NCBI GenBank assembly: GCA_945957245.1
Contig: CAMFLD010000005.1
Location: 1 to 21,264, forward strand
Reading direction: 5' to 3'
Length of the DNA stretch: 21,264 nucleotides
From: an uncultured Flavobacterium sp.
GTDB lineage: Bacteria > Bacteroidota > Bacteroidia > Flavobacteriales > Flavobacteriaceae
The notes under the pieces: model-generated
Seen by the model: the letters and a program-made list of their open reading frames with translations, nothing else
Database searches by the model: none
What the model was told of the DNA's origin: nothing
Shown here: positions 1-7,303 of the stretch, piece after piece
Layout: each line of letters starts with the position of its first letter
Numbering within the stretch: the first letter of the stretch is position 1
Translations under genes and position numbers: made by a program

Positions 1-274
1 CTATGATGCTGATAAGGACAGTTTCAAGCACGGTAAACTTACGGCTTGTCAAAATGTAGATTAACGGGACAGCGCAGGCAATGAAGAACAGATTATAAAA
101 AAAATTGCGTGTTTTATGGATTTCTGCTCTCCTTATCGACTCAATATCTATAAGCAGCCGGCTGGGTGAATAAAGCAATAAATGATTGCCTATTATCGCA
201 CCTATGGAATTGATGTACTGTATCCGGGATACCTCAATTTCCTCTTCCTGAATTATGTCTGCATTAATTCCCAT
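1..274 (-). CDS. Small membrane protein, 5' part only (runs off the window)
   Basis: An open frame reads leftward from an ATG at 274-272 to the window edge without a stop, giving 91 residues. The N-terminal 55 or so residues are polar, followed by an arginine/lysine-rich patch (about residues 51-58, EIHKTRN) and a hydrophobic segment (about 60-75), with a second hydrophobic segment starting near the edge. The layout, including an NSIG motif and a basic stretch ahead of a membrane hairpin, resembles the complete 137-residue protein at 20129-20542, so the two may be paralogs. That is an inference by eye over weak similarity. A triple LytTR-type repeat lies upstream (336-389) with a -7-like box at 298-305, so this gene is a candidate target of the regulator at 3598-4356. 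The function is unknown. Confidence 0.7.
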   Translation of the reverse strand, partial: MGINADIIQEEEIEVSRIQYINSIGAIIGNHLLLYSPSRLLIDIESIRRAEIHKTRNFFYNLFFIACAVPLIYILTSRKFTVLETVLISII

Positions 275-297
275 AAGAAAATTATTAAGTTTTAATG

Positions 298-389
298 CAA
301 ATGTGCTAAGAAGAAACTTACTCCTTTATATCAATGTTACGAACGGATATTTTGATGTAATAAACGGTTATTATTCAAACATAAAAGGT
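298..389 (-). promoter_or_regulatory. LytTR-type operator (three 21-bp-spaced repeats) and -7-like box for the gene at 1-274
   Basis: Read on the minus strand, three 12-mers occur at exactly 21-bp intervals: ACCTTTTATGTT (389-378), ACCGTTTATTAC (368-357) and TCCGTTCGTAAC (347-336). The second and third fit the published LytTR half-site pattern [TA][AC][CA]GTTN[AG][TG]; the first is degenerate. A -7-like CACATTTG (305-298), one base off TAnnTTTG, starts 42 bp after the third repeat begins. The same geometry recurs at 3489-3579 and 4359-4450. The block starts about 10 bp after the stop codon of the AraC-type regulator gene, so this gene appears to have its own promoter. Confidence 0.7.
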
Positions 390-399
390 TTGCCTATTG

Positions 400-1179
400 T
401 TAGTCAGTCTCCCCTCCTGATTTAGCGATTCGGGACCGCCTCTTATATTCTTCCAGAGTTATCCCCGTCATCTTTTTAAAAAGCTTATTAAAACTGCTGT
501 AACTGCTGAATCCCAATTCAAAAGCAATATCGTTGGCACTCATATCTGTAGTTTCCAACAGCGCCATGCATTTGCGTATTTTTCCTTTCAATATGTATTG
601 ATAAGGTGTTTCACCGGTGTATTGCGTAAACAGCTTTATGAAGTTGTGCTTTTTCCAGCGGGTAAGTCCCATCAAATCCTCTAATTGCAGCTTCTCGGTG
701 ATATTGTCATTGATGTAGGCAATAACCTTTTTGATTACAAACGGAATATCATCAGTTACCTCTGGCGCACTGATTCGGTGCGTATCCGTCTTTAGATGTC
801 TGAAATTATTCAGTACCAGCTCAACAGTTGTGGTAATGTCAATAGGTTTAAATGGCTTTACTAGGTATCCATACGGAAATGTCTGCTTAATCTCCAGCAC
901 GGTATTCTTATCATAAAGCGAAGTCAGATAAATAAAAGGAATACCTCCTCTTTGATGTAGATAACTCCCAATCCGCAATCCGTCCGGTGACTTCCTGAGG
1001 ATGATATCTATAAGTACCAGATTGGGAGAATGTTCCTTTATCGCCGCTATAGCATCCTCATAAGTCGGAATATAAGCAATGCATTTATAACCCGCTGCGG
1101 TAAGTATACCATAAATATTGCGTGCCAGGATGAACTCATCCTCAACAACCAGAATCAATGTGTTGACTTTATCTATCAT
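400..1179 (-). CDS. Response regulator with receiver domain and AraC-family DNA-binding domain
   Basis: This 259-residue cytoplasmic protein has an N-terminal receiver domain (about residues 7-125) and a C-terminal AraC-type double helix-turn-helix (about 150-250). Receiver landmarks are visible: acidic pair E13/D14, likely phosphorylated aspartate D58 (VLIDIIL), T86 and K108 (LVKPF). The AraC end carries the family's second-helix signature around 213-248 (NDIAFELGFSSYSSFNKLFKK). Its start lies 5 bp after the histidine kinase stop codon, so the two are almost certainly co-transcribed and form a two-component pair: the kinase should phosphorylate D58 and alter DNA binding. Candidate operator repeats lie at 3397-3427 in front of the operon. 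Unlike large Bacteroidota hybrid regulators, kinase and AraC domain are separate proteins here. Family assignment is firm; the target genes are unknown. Confidence 0.93.
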   Translation of the reverse strand: MIDKVNTLILVVEDEFILARNIYGILTAAGYKCIAYIPTYEDAIAAIKEHSPNLVLIDIILRKSPDGLRIGSYLHQRGGIPFIYLTSLYDKNTVLEIKQTFPYGYLVKPFKPIDITTTVELVLNNFRHLKTDTHRISAPEVTDDIPFVIKKVIAYINDNITEKLQLEDLMGLTRWKKHNFIKLFTQYTGETPYQYILKGKIRKCMALLETTDMSANDIAFELGFSSYSSFNKLFKKMTGITLEEYKRRSRIAKSGGETD

Positions 1180-1184
1180 GGTAC

Positions 1185-3272
1185 TCAGGCTGTTTTAAAG
1201 CGAATCCGGTAAGAAACATTTTCAGCCTCCTCCTGTTCTAATTTACCTTCTATCTGCATAACCAATAACTGAATCAGTTCCGAACCAAAAGAATTCTTGT
1301 TCTCTCCCATAGTTTTTTTTCCGTTATCATCATAACAAAGCAGCCAGTCGTTCTTTCCTTCCGCTTTGAGTCCGATTTTTATAAGTACTGCTCCTGTAAT
1401 GGTCTTAACATGTTTTATCGAATTCAATATCATTTCGTTAAGCACCAATCCCAACGGCACAGCCAGCTGCAAGTCTATCATTACCTTAGGGATATCTGTT
1501 TGAAATACTGCCCTTCCTTCGCCTGTAAGTCCATGCTCAATATGAGAAATCAGTTGGTTGATATAATCATGAAAATCCACCTCACTCAGATTATCAGACT
1601 GATAAAGATTTTGATGTATCAGTGACATCGATAATATTCGGGAAACCGCCTCTTCCAGAAATGCTTCTACATTGCTGTAGCCCCCTTCTTCGGCCTGTAT
1701 CTGAAGGAGACTTATAATCATCTGGAAATTATTTTTAACCCTATGATGTATTTCCTTAAGCAACACCCCTCTTTCCTTGAAAGCCGCTTCCAGTCTTTTA
1801 TTTTGCTGCTCTATAATTTTCCTTTTTTGCTCCTGCTCTCTGGCATTCCGTTTTTTAATGCGGTAACCCCGATAAGCAAAACCGGCAGCTACTAATACTA
1901 CTATCAGACAGCAGATAAGCAGTATCATTTTATTTTGCTGTTCCTTTAATTCCAGTCTGTTTCTGAGCTGTTCCCGGGTAAGCTGTTTCAACTCCCTCTT
2001 TTTTTCACCCAGTTCAAAAGTATTCACCTCTTTGTGGAGCTGTAGGTCTTTAGTAGCCCTTATCTTCTCCTGCGCAGCCTGATAACTCTGTTCAAGAAGC
2101 GCATAAGATTTTTCAGGATTATTATTGCCAAGCGCTATCAGGCTTAGTTTTTTTTTCGAATCGGAAATAACATCAAAATTATGCGAGTTGCCATAGCCTG
2201 CACTATCAATAGACCGTGCTGCACTAATAGCTGTCTCAAAACTTTTCCGCGCCTTTGGGAAATTGGCCGATTTAAACTGACACAATCCTACAACATAATA
2301 AGCATCACGCTTACGGTAGGTATTCATGTTGATACCATCGCCAATCACCTCTTCTGCCAGTTGCAATGCTCTGGGCACATTTTCAGAAAAAAACAATGCC
2401 ATAGCTTTATTAGCCTTAATCTGCTTCATCAGATTCAGATTATCGCTGGGGCAGTTTGCTTTTGCGGTATCAGAATAAGCCAGCGACTTCCCATAACGGC
2501 GCATCTTGAAATAAATAAAAGCGAGCCTGTCATAAAGAAAGGCCTTATTAGCATAAGGCTGCTTTTCAAATCCCGGATCCTTAACCGTTTTCAATACATA
2601 CACTGCAGCTTCCTGAAACCGGTTCATCTCCTGATAGCACCTCGAAATCTGATTGTACGTAAAAATTTCTCCATTCGTAGAACCATCCTTCCTGTAACCA
2701 TTTAAGGCTGCCCTGAAATCGGCCAGCGCATGCCGGTAGTCTTTCTTTTCAAAATAAACAATGCCTCTTTTTGAAAGGATGCCCGATTTTGCTTTGCCCT
2801 CAGGATAACTTTTATATTCAAATAAGATGGTATTGCATACGGCAAGAGCTTCATCAACCTTTTTGACATTAACAAGTGAAAATGAAAGCAGACTGGCAGC
2901 CCGAAAATAATCCTCTGTAGTGCCATGAGCTTTAAGCACAAACAATCCTGTTCCTGCATTAGTTACAGCCTCATTGTATTTCCCCCTTAGGCTACAGTAT
3001 TCTGAATTTCTCAAAAAATAAAGTCCAAGCCCTTTAGGATCACTAAAATGAGCTACGGTTTCAAAAAACTGCCTTTTGTATTCCTGCTGTTCTTTAGAAT
3101 TCCCTTTTTGCAACAGCTCGCCAAGCCGTATTACGGTAAGCGTGTCATTCTTATTATCCTGCGTGGGATTTTGCAATATAACCGCCTGCTTACAAAACAC
3201 CTGCTTATGAGGTGCAGCTATAGAAACATTACCCAGCAGAAAGGGCAATGCAGCCTTAAAAATTAAGTTCAT
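1185..3272 (-). CDS. TPR-containing membrane sensor histidine kinase (HisKA_2 type)
   Basis: The 695-residue protein has a signal-like hydrophobic N-terminus (1-20), a long helical region of tetratricopeptide-like repeats (about 40-400; for example GIVYFEKKDYRHALADFRAA at 170-189), a coiled-coil-like charged stretch (400-448), one membrane helix (about 449-467), a second charged stretch (470-500), then the kinase core. The dimerization box contains LLKEIHHRVKNN (504-515), typical of HisKA_2 kinases; H510, the histidine before the arginine, is the likely phosphorylated residue. The ATPase has an N-box (LNEMILNSIKH, N612/E613) and a G1-like DDNG (648-651). The TPR region should lie in the periplasm and sense a protein or peptide signal; this is inferred from topology. 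The gene is first in an operon with the AraC-type regulator and has a good promoter at 3367-3397. Confidence 0.93.
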   Translation of the reverse strand: MNLIFKAALPFLLGNVSIAAPHKQVFCKQAVILQNPTQDNKNDTLTVIRLGELLQKGNSKEQQEYKRQFFETVAHFSDPKGLGLYFLRNSEYCSLRGKYNEAVTNAGTGLFVLKAHGTTEDYFRAASLLSFSLVNVKKVDEALAVCNTILFEYKSYPEGKAKSGILSKRGIVYFEKKDYRHALADFRAALNGYRKDGSTNGEIFTYNQISRCYQEMNRFQEAAVYVLKTVKDPGFEKQPYANKAFLYDRLAFIYFKMRRYGKSLAYSDTAKANCPSDNLNLMKQIKANKAMALFFSENVPRALQLAEEVIGDGINMNTYRKRDAYYVVGLCQFKSANFPKARKSFETAISAARSIDSAGYGNSHNFDVISDSKKKLSLIALGNNNPEKSYALLEQSYQAAQEKIRATKDLQLHKEVNTFELGEKKRELKQLTREQLRNRLELKEQQNKMILLICCLIVVLVAAGFAYRGYRIKKRNAREQEQKRKIIEQQNKRLEAAFKERGVLLKEIHHRVKNNFQMIISLLQIQAEEGGYSNVEAFLEEAVSRILSMSLIHQNLYQSDNLSEVDFHDYINQLISHIEHGLTGEGRAVFQTDIPKVMIDLQLAVPLGLVLNEMILNSIKHVKTITGAVLIKIGLKAEGKNDWLLCYDDNGKKTMGENKNSFGSELIQLLVMQIEGKLEQEEAENVSYRIRFKTA

Positions 3273-3366
3273 ATAAAATCAATTAAAATTAAACGTTATA
3301 CCGAGTGGTAAATGGGATTACTATCAAGTAAATAGAAGAAAAGATGTAGTGCTGGGGATTACTACT

Positions 3367-3397
3367 CAAAGATACGAAATCCCTTAACAAAAATCAA
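3367..3397 (-). promoter_or_regulatory. Bacteroidota-type promoter of the kinase/AraC-regulator operon
   Basis: On the minus strand a TTG at 3397-3395 is followed 20 bp later by TATCTTTG at 3374-3367, an exact match to the TAnnTTTG -7 consensus of Bacteroidota. The expected transcript start is near 3360, leaving a leader of roughly 90 nt before the kinase ATG at 3272. Within the leader and start region a 10-bp direct repeat, GGGATTACTA, occurs at 3314-3323 and 3355-3364; its meaning is unknown. Confidence 0.65.
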
Positions 3398-3427
3398 CTA
3401 TTTGACAGTAAAGTCTACTATTCGACA
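3397..3427 (-). promoter_or_regulatory. Direct repeat at the kinase promoter, candidate AraC-regulator operator
   Basis: TGTCGAATAGT (3427-3417) and TGTCAAATAGT (3407-3397), differing at one base, are spaced 20 bp apart on the minus strand and touch the -33 element. Two half-sites spaced by two helical turns are what AraC-family dimers usually bind, so autoregulation by the operon's own regulator is plausible. This is inference from position and spacing. Confidence 0.4.
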
Positions 3428-3488
3428 ACCTTTCGCATTCCTTAATACCGAGTTTTGTTTTCAAATAATAAACTGGCAGAAGCCAATT

Positions 3489-3579
3489 GCCATTCGTAAC
3501 TAAAAAATAACCGTTCATAACATAGTAGTGACCGAACATAACATTGGCAATTCTGTAACGCAAACGACAAATAACTTTG
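3489..3579 (+). promoter_or_regulatory. LytTR-type operator (three 21-bp-spaced repeats) and promoter of the LytTR gene
   Basis: GCCATTCGTAAC (3489-3500), ACCGTTCATAAC (3510-3521) and ACCGAACATAAC (3531-3542) are spaced exactly 21 bp. The second matches the known LytTR half-site pattern; the first and third keep most of the 12-mer. A perfect -7 box, TAACTTTG, lies at 3572-3579, starting 41 bp after the third repeat begins; the nearest TTG (3544-3546) gives an unusually long 25-bp spacer, consistent with an activator-dependent promoter. The arrangement predicts autoregulation of the gene directly downstream. Confidence 0.75.
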
Positions 3580-3597
3580 AGAGCAAAAAGAAGAATA

Positions 3598-4356
3598 GTG
3601 GATACCATAAACCAAGGTTATAAGACAGTTATTGTTGACGATGACCCGCTGAATATCATGCTGGAAAAGAAAATCATTTCTGATTACTTCCCTCAGCTTA
3701 ATATAGTGGCGCAGGCACACGGCATAAATGACGCCATTGCCACTATCAATCTCCACAGCCCGGAATTGCTGCTGCTCGACATTAATTTGGGAGAAAGAGA
3801 GGTTTTTGAAATATTCAACGAAATACACTGTATGGCTCAGATTGTTTTTGTAAGCTCCGAAGGAAAATATGCCCTCAATGCTTTCCGGTATGATGCCACC
3901 GATTTTGTGCTGAAACCCTATCCAAAGGAAATTTTGGTTTCAGCCATTTCCAAAGCCATAAAAAGGCTCGAACAGCAGCGGCAGTTTCACGAAATGGAAC
4001 TGGCCGGCTGGTCCAGTGCAAAAAAAGATTTCATAACCATTTCCTCTGTGGAAAGACACGAAATCGTAAAGATAAAAGACATTATGTACTGTTCCTCCGA
4101 AGGTCGTTACACCATTTTCACCCTCGTTGACGGTAGAAGTCTGGTAGCAGCAAAAAATCTGTCAGATTATGAACACCTGCTCGAAAAACACCCATTCTTC
4201 TTTAAAATCAGCCGATCCCAGATTGTCAATTTCGAATACGTATCACGAGTCAACAAAAAGAACGGGATGTACTGCGAAATAAAAGACGGCAAAATGATAC
4301 CCGTCGCCCGAAGGAAGTACTTAGATCTCAATAAATTTTTGAATGGAATGGAATAA
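3598..4356 (+). CDS. LytTR-family response regulator
   Basis: Read from the GTG at 3598 the protein has 252 residues: a receiver domain (about 8-125) and a LytTR DNA-binding domain (about 145-248). Receiver landmarks are D14-D16, probable phosphorylated D61 (LLLLDINLG), S86 and K106 (FVLKPYP). The LytTR domain shows the typical segments ITISS, DIMYCSSEGRYT and FFFKISRSQIVN. The frame is open further upstream to a TTG at 3577, but that TTG lies inside the -7 box (3572-3579), so it is unlikely to be translated; the next ATG (3658) would cut off the acidic pocket. No LytS-type kinase is in the window, so its partner is unknown. LytTR-like repeats precede this gene, follow it by 2 bp (4359-4412) and precede the gene at 1-274, suggesting it controls itself and its neighbours. 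Confidence 0.93.
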   Translation: MDTINQGYKTVIVDDDPLNIMLEKKIISDYFPQLNIVAQAHGINDAIATINLHSPELLLLDINLGEREVFEIFNEIHCMAQIVFVSSEGKYALNAFRYDATDFVLKPYPKEILVSAISKAIKRLEQQRQFHEMELAGWSSAKKDFITISSVERHEIVKIKDIMYCSSEGRYTIFTLVDGRSLVAAKNLSDYEHLLEKHPFFFKISRSQIVNFEYVSRVNKKNGMYCEIKDGKMIPVARRKYLDLNKFLNGME

Positions 4357-4358
4357 TA

Positions 4359-4450
4359 ACCGTTAATACAAAAAAACATACCGTTACTAACACCAATATA
4401 ACCGAACATAACATCACAAAGAAACGACCTATACCGCTGTCCTAATTTTG
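4359..4450 (+). promoter_or_regulatory. LytTR-type operator (three 21-bp-spaced repeats) and promoter of the 4596-8611 operon
   Basis: ACCGTTAATACA (4359-4370), ACCGTTACTAAC (4380-4391) and ACCGAACATAAC (4401-4412) are spaced exactly 21 bp; the third is identical to the third repeat upstream of the LytTR gene. A perfect -7 box TAATTTTG (4443-4450) starts 42 bp after the third repeat begins. There is no good -33 TTG, which fits a promoter that depends on a bound activator. The first repeat starts 2 bp after the LytTR stop codon and no terminator is visible, so some read-through from the regulator gene is also possible. Confidence 0.78.
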
Positions 4451-4472
4451 GCATAGTTAGTTAATAATCCAT

Positions 4473-4564
4473 AAGCAGGCACGATGGCATTTACGCCGGA
4501 TAGAACCAACTGGGGGGTTGTCTATCCTTTTTGTAAGATTTGGGGCTTTTTGCCATCGCTGCTT
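4473..4564 (+). ncRNA. Structured 5' leader with nested stem-loops (possible cis-regulatory RNA)
   Basis: Between the predicted transcript start (about 4456) and the first ATG (4596) the RNA can form a long outer stem, AAGCAG plus CGATGGCA (4473-4478, 4482-4489, with a 3-nt bulge) with TGCCATCG plus CTGCTT (4551-4564). It encloses a second hairpin, GGATAGA plus CAAC (4498-4504, 4507-4510, 2-nt bulge) with GTTG plus TCTATCC (4517-4527), capped by a G-rich loop. The outer 3' arm is followed by a U-rich run (TTTCTTTT, overlapping its end), as in an attenuator. No known riboswitch class was recognised; the pairing is by eye and unscored. Confidence 0.45.
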
Positions 4565-4595
4565 TCTTTTATCTAAAAACCTTAAATAACCCTAT

Positions 4596-4880
4596 ATGAA
4601 AAAACTCATTTACTTCATTCTCCTCACTATGAGCTGTTCATTCTCGCTGTATGCTAATGATATCCTTCCCTCAACAAACGGTTTTGATGACGGGGGAGCC
4701 CCTCCTGTTGAGGACCCGTCACCCCCGCCTATAGATGATAATGACGGACCGCCTATAGAAGACCCTCCGCCACCGGCACCGATAGACCAATGGATTCCTT
4801 TACTGTTACTGGCAGGAATAACTTTTGTCGGATACAAAACCCTGTCTCAGGCTAAAAACCAAGATACCACATCCAAATAA
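4596..4880 (+). CDS. Small secreted protein with Pro-Ile-Asp motif and C-terminal membrane anchor (PID-CTERM-like)
   Basis: The 94-residue product has a signal peptide (1-20, ending SLYA), a proline- and aspartate-rich linker (about 30-62, with repeated PPIDD/PPIED-like units), a PID motif at 62-64, a hydrophobic helix (about 67-82) and a short polar, lysine-containing tail. This tripartite end (short motif, hydrophobic helix, basic tail) is how CTERM-type sorting signals look, and a PID version is known from Bacteroidota annotations; the match is from memory of the family. It is probably held in a membrane with the acidic linker outside the cytoplasm. It is first in an operon, 19 bp ahead of the T9SS cargo gene. 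The sorting enzyme, if any, is not in the window. Confidence 0.8.
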   Translation: MKKLIYFILLTMSCSFSLYANDILPSTNGFDDGGAPPVEDPSPPPIDDNDGPPIEDPPPPAPIDQWIPLLLLAGITFVGYKTLSQAKNQDTTSK

Positions 4881-4899
4881 GCACTTAAAATATAGAATC

Positions 4900-7296
4900 A
4901 TGAAAAAAAAATACCAATTTAAGCCCGGCAAAGCCCTATGGGGTATTGCAGCTACATTGGCCTTAGCAGCCCCGGTAGGCGCACAGGTACAAAACAATCA
5001 GAATATTTATGTAGCCGACTACGGTGTATTCAACCTTACACAGGGCAACTTTGCGTTTGGTACCGCACCTGCGCTTACCCAAACTACCAAAACCACCAAC
5101 CATGGTGTAGTGGCCTTTGGGCAAAATGCCGCCTGGAGCGGTGCCTCAGACAGCCACCACCTTAACGGCTACGCACGCTATTACGGCAACAGTTTCTTCA
5201 TCGCCCCGGTGGGCGACGGTGGCACTTATGCCCCTGCCGGTATTGACCCCGCAGGAACCAGCGGAGTTGATGTAGCTTACTTCAAAGCCAATCCATCCAC
5301 CTTGGGTGCAACACTCAACAGCGGCATCAATGCCATATCAGGAATTGAATACTGGAAAATCAGTGGGGCTACCAACTCAAAAATTACTTTGACCTGGAGA
5401 GCCGGAAGCAACATCAGCAGTCTGCTGCTTACCCCTTCCCTTACCTACATCACCATATTAGGCTATGACGGAACAAAATGGGTTGAAATCCCTTCTTTCT
5501 ATGATATCACAAGCATACTCGGCGGTACCTCAGATACTACGTCAGGTTCAATAACCAGTACTGCCGAAGTAAACATTGCCGCCTATCAGGCATTCACAAT
5601 AGGAGCTAAAGGAGCTGCTTCCTGTTATCCTTTGGTAGCCTCTTCAGGCGTTACTAAAACATGGAACGGCAGCAGCTGGTCTCCCAGTGCACCTACCATT
5701 GCAGACCCTGTAATAATCAACGGAGCCTACAGTGCAGGCAGTTTTTCCTGCTACTCCGTAGCCCTCAATGCCGACATAACCCTAGCTAACGGACAGACCC
5801 TGGACGTGGTTGACGGATTTACAGGCAGCGGAAAAATCAATATGAGCTCAGAAGCCAGCGTATTACAGCGTAATGCTACTGCTGCGGCACCAAAAATAGT
5901 ACTGACCAAAGTCACCAATCCAATGCGCCGCTTTGATTACGGTTTCTTAAGCTCACCGTTAAATAATTTTGCTACCTTCTACGGACAGATTAACAGTGCT
6001 GCCAATTGTGCCGTAAACGGAGCCTACAGTACTTACCCTGGTTCCGCCTTTTACAATTACTTTACCGATAATGATGCCGGAAACTCCGTTACCGTTACTA
6101 CTTCAAACGTACCCGTAGGACGTGGTTTTGCCGCTACTGTTAACCCGCTTCAGAGTCCCTATTCCACTTCCTCTACAGCAGGTTCGTGGTATACTGAAAA
6201 ATACCCTATATCCATCAAAGCAGACGGTACTACTAATAATGGAGACATCAATGTCCCTATGCCTTCGGCTGCAACATGGGTGCGTATAGGTAACCCCTAT
6301 CCATCACCAATCAATGCCAACAAACTTTTGGACGCATTGGGTGACGACATCCGTAAAACTATTTATTACTGGACCTTTAATACTCCACGTCAAAACTGGA
6401 CTAACAATACCGCCAATTATAACAATGCCGACTATGCCACTTTCAACTATTCAGGGGGTGTGGCTGCCTGCCAAACCTGTCAGGAGCCTAATGGTATGAT
6501 TGCCACTATGCAGTCGGTTTATGTAAAGAAGGTTAATCCTAGTCCTATCACGTTTACTATGACCAACTGTTTAAGAGACCTGAGCGGTAACAATGTCTTT
6601 TTCCGTGAAACTCAGCAACAGCAGGGCAAGTTTAAACTTGACTTAATCGGTACTTCAGGTTCCTTCAGTCAGTTAATGATTGCTTATAATAACAGCACCA
6701 CTAACGGTTATGACAACGGATACGACTCTCCAAGAATGTCAGGAGGTGCAACTTCAGAAATGAACTCATTAATTACCGGACAAACTTCCGGTTATGCGAT
6801 ACAAACCAGACAGGCTTTTGACGATACTGATGTGGTGCCTTTACAAATCATCAAACGTCAGAACGAAACCTTTAGCATTAGCCTATCAAAAACAGAAGGA
6901 ATCTTTAACTCCGGTGGTACTACTATTTATCTTCACGACAAAAGTTTGGGCGCTTTTCATGACTTGGCCACCGGTAGTTATTCCTTCCTGCAGTCTGCCA
7001 CGCCTGATAACGACCGTTTTGAAATCGTATACCGTGCCTCAACACTTAACAATCCTGATGTAAAACAAAACCATGCTATGGCTTTTATAAGCAATCAGGT
7101 GTTCAGCGCACAGTCTAAAGGCACGATGATGGAAATCAGCATTTTTGACCTGACAGGCAGGCTGGTAACAACCTACAGCAATATTAACAGTGATTTGTTT
7201 ACGGCACCATTCCAGCATGCACAAAGCGTATACATCGCTAAAATAATGCTTCAGGATGGTACGATAGTAAACCAAAAACTTATCAATGACAAATAG
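4900..7296 (+). CDS. Large secreted surface protein with C-terminal T9SS sorting domain
   Basis: The 798-residue protein starts at the ATG at 4900, which gives a clear signal peptide (basic N-terminus, hydrophobic core near 13-25, cleavage after VGA at 26-28). The frame extends upstream to 4825, but that would overlap the preceding gene and bury the signal peptide. The body is rich in Ser, Thr, Asn and Gly with beta-type repeats and no enzyme motif I recognise. The last 75 or so residues (SIFDLTGRLV, then VYIAKIMLQDG and NQKLINDK) have the strand pattern of a T9SS sorting domain and look closest to the flavobacterial type C class. The protein is predicted to cross the outer membrane through T9SS and stay on or leave the surface. 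It sits between the PID-motif protein and an OmpA-family protein, suggesting a joint cell-surface role. Confidence 0.87.
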   Translation: MKKKYQFKPGKALWGIAATLALAAPVGAQVQNNQNIYVADYGVFNLTQGNFAFGTAPALTQTTKTTNHGVVAFGQNAAWSGASDSHHLNGYARYYGNSFFIAPVGDGGTYAPAGIDPAGTSGVDVAYFKANPSTLGATLNSGINAISGIEYWKISGATNSKITLTWRAGSNISSLLLTPSLTYITILGYDGTKWVEIPSFYDITSILGGTSDTTSGSITSTAEVNIAAYQAFTIGAKGAASCYPLVASSGVTKTWNGSSWSPSAPTIADPVIINGAYSAGSFSCYSVALNADITLANGQTLDVVDGFTGSGKINMSSEASVLQRNATAAAPKIVLTKVTNPMRRFDYGFLSSPLNNFATFYGQINSAANCAVNGAYSTYPGSAFYNYFTDNDAGNSVTVTTSNVPVGRGFAATVNPLQSPYSTSSTAGSWYTEKYPISIKADGTTNNGDINVPMPSAATWVRIGNPYPSPINANKLLDALGDDIRKTIYYWTFNTPRQNWTNNTANYNNADYATFNYSGGVAACQTCQEPNGMIATMQSVYVKKVNPSPITFTMTNCLRDLSGNNVFFRETQQQQGKFKLDLIGTSGSFSQLMIAYNNSTTNGYDNGYDSPRMSGGATSEMNSLITGQTSGYAIQTRQAFDDTDVVPLQIIKRQNETFSISLSKTEGIFNSGGTTIYLHDKSLGAFHDLATGSYSFLQSATPDNDRFEIVYRASTLNNPDVKQNHAMAFISNQVFSAQSKGTMMEISIFDLTGRLVTTYSNINSDLFTAPFQHAQSVYIAKIMLQDGTIVNQKLINDK

Positions 7297-7303
7297 TACC
7301 CAC

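Noticed and set aside
3577..3597. TTG start for the LytTR regulator at 3577
   Set aside because: The TTG lies inside the TAACTTTG -7 box (3572-3579), so it should not be in the transcript. The GTG at 3598 keeps the whole receiver domain.
3442..3828. 128-residue minus-strand frame
   Set aside because: It runs through the LytTR operator and into the LytTR coding sequence on the other strand, with no recognisable domain.
4610..4837. Glycine/serine-rich minus-strand frame
   Set aside because: It is the complement of the proline/aspartate-rich linker of the 4596 gene; no start signals or family likeness.
4825..4899. Upstream extension of the T9SS cargo gene
   Set aside because: It overlaps the preceding gene and places 25 polar residues before a clear signal peptide starting at 4900.
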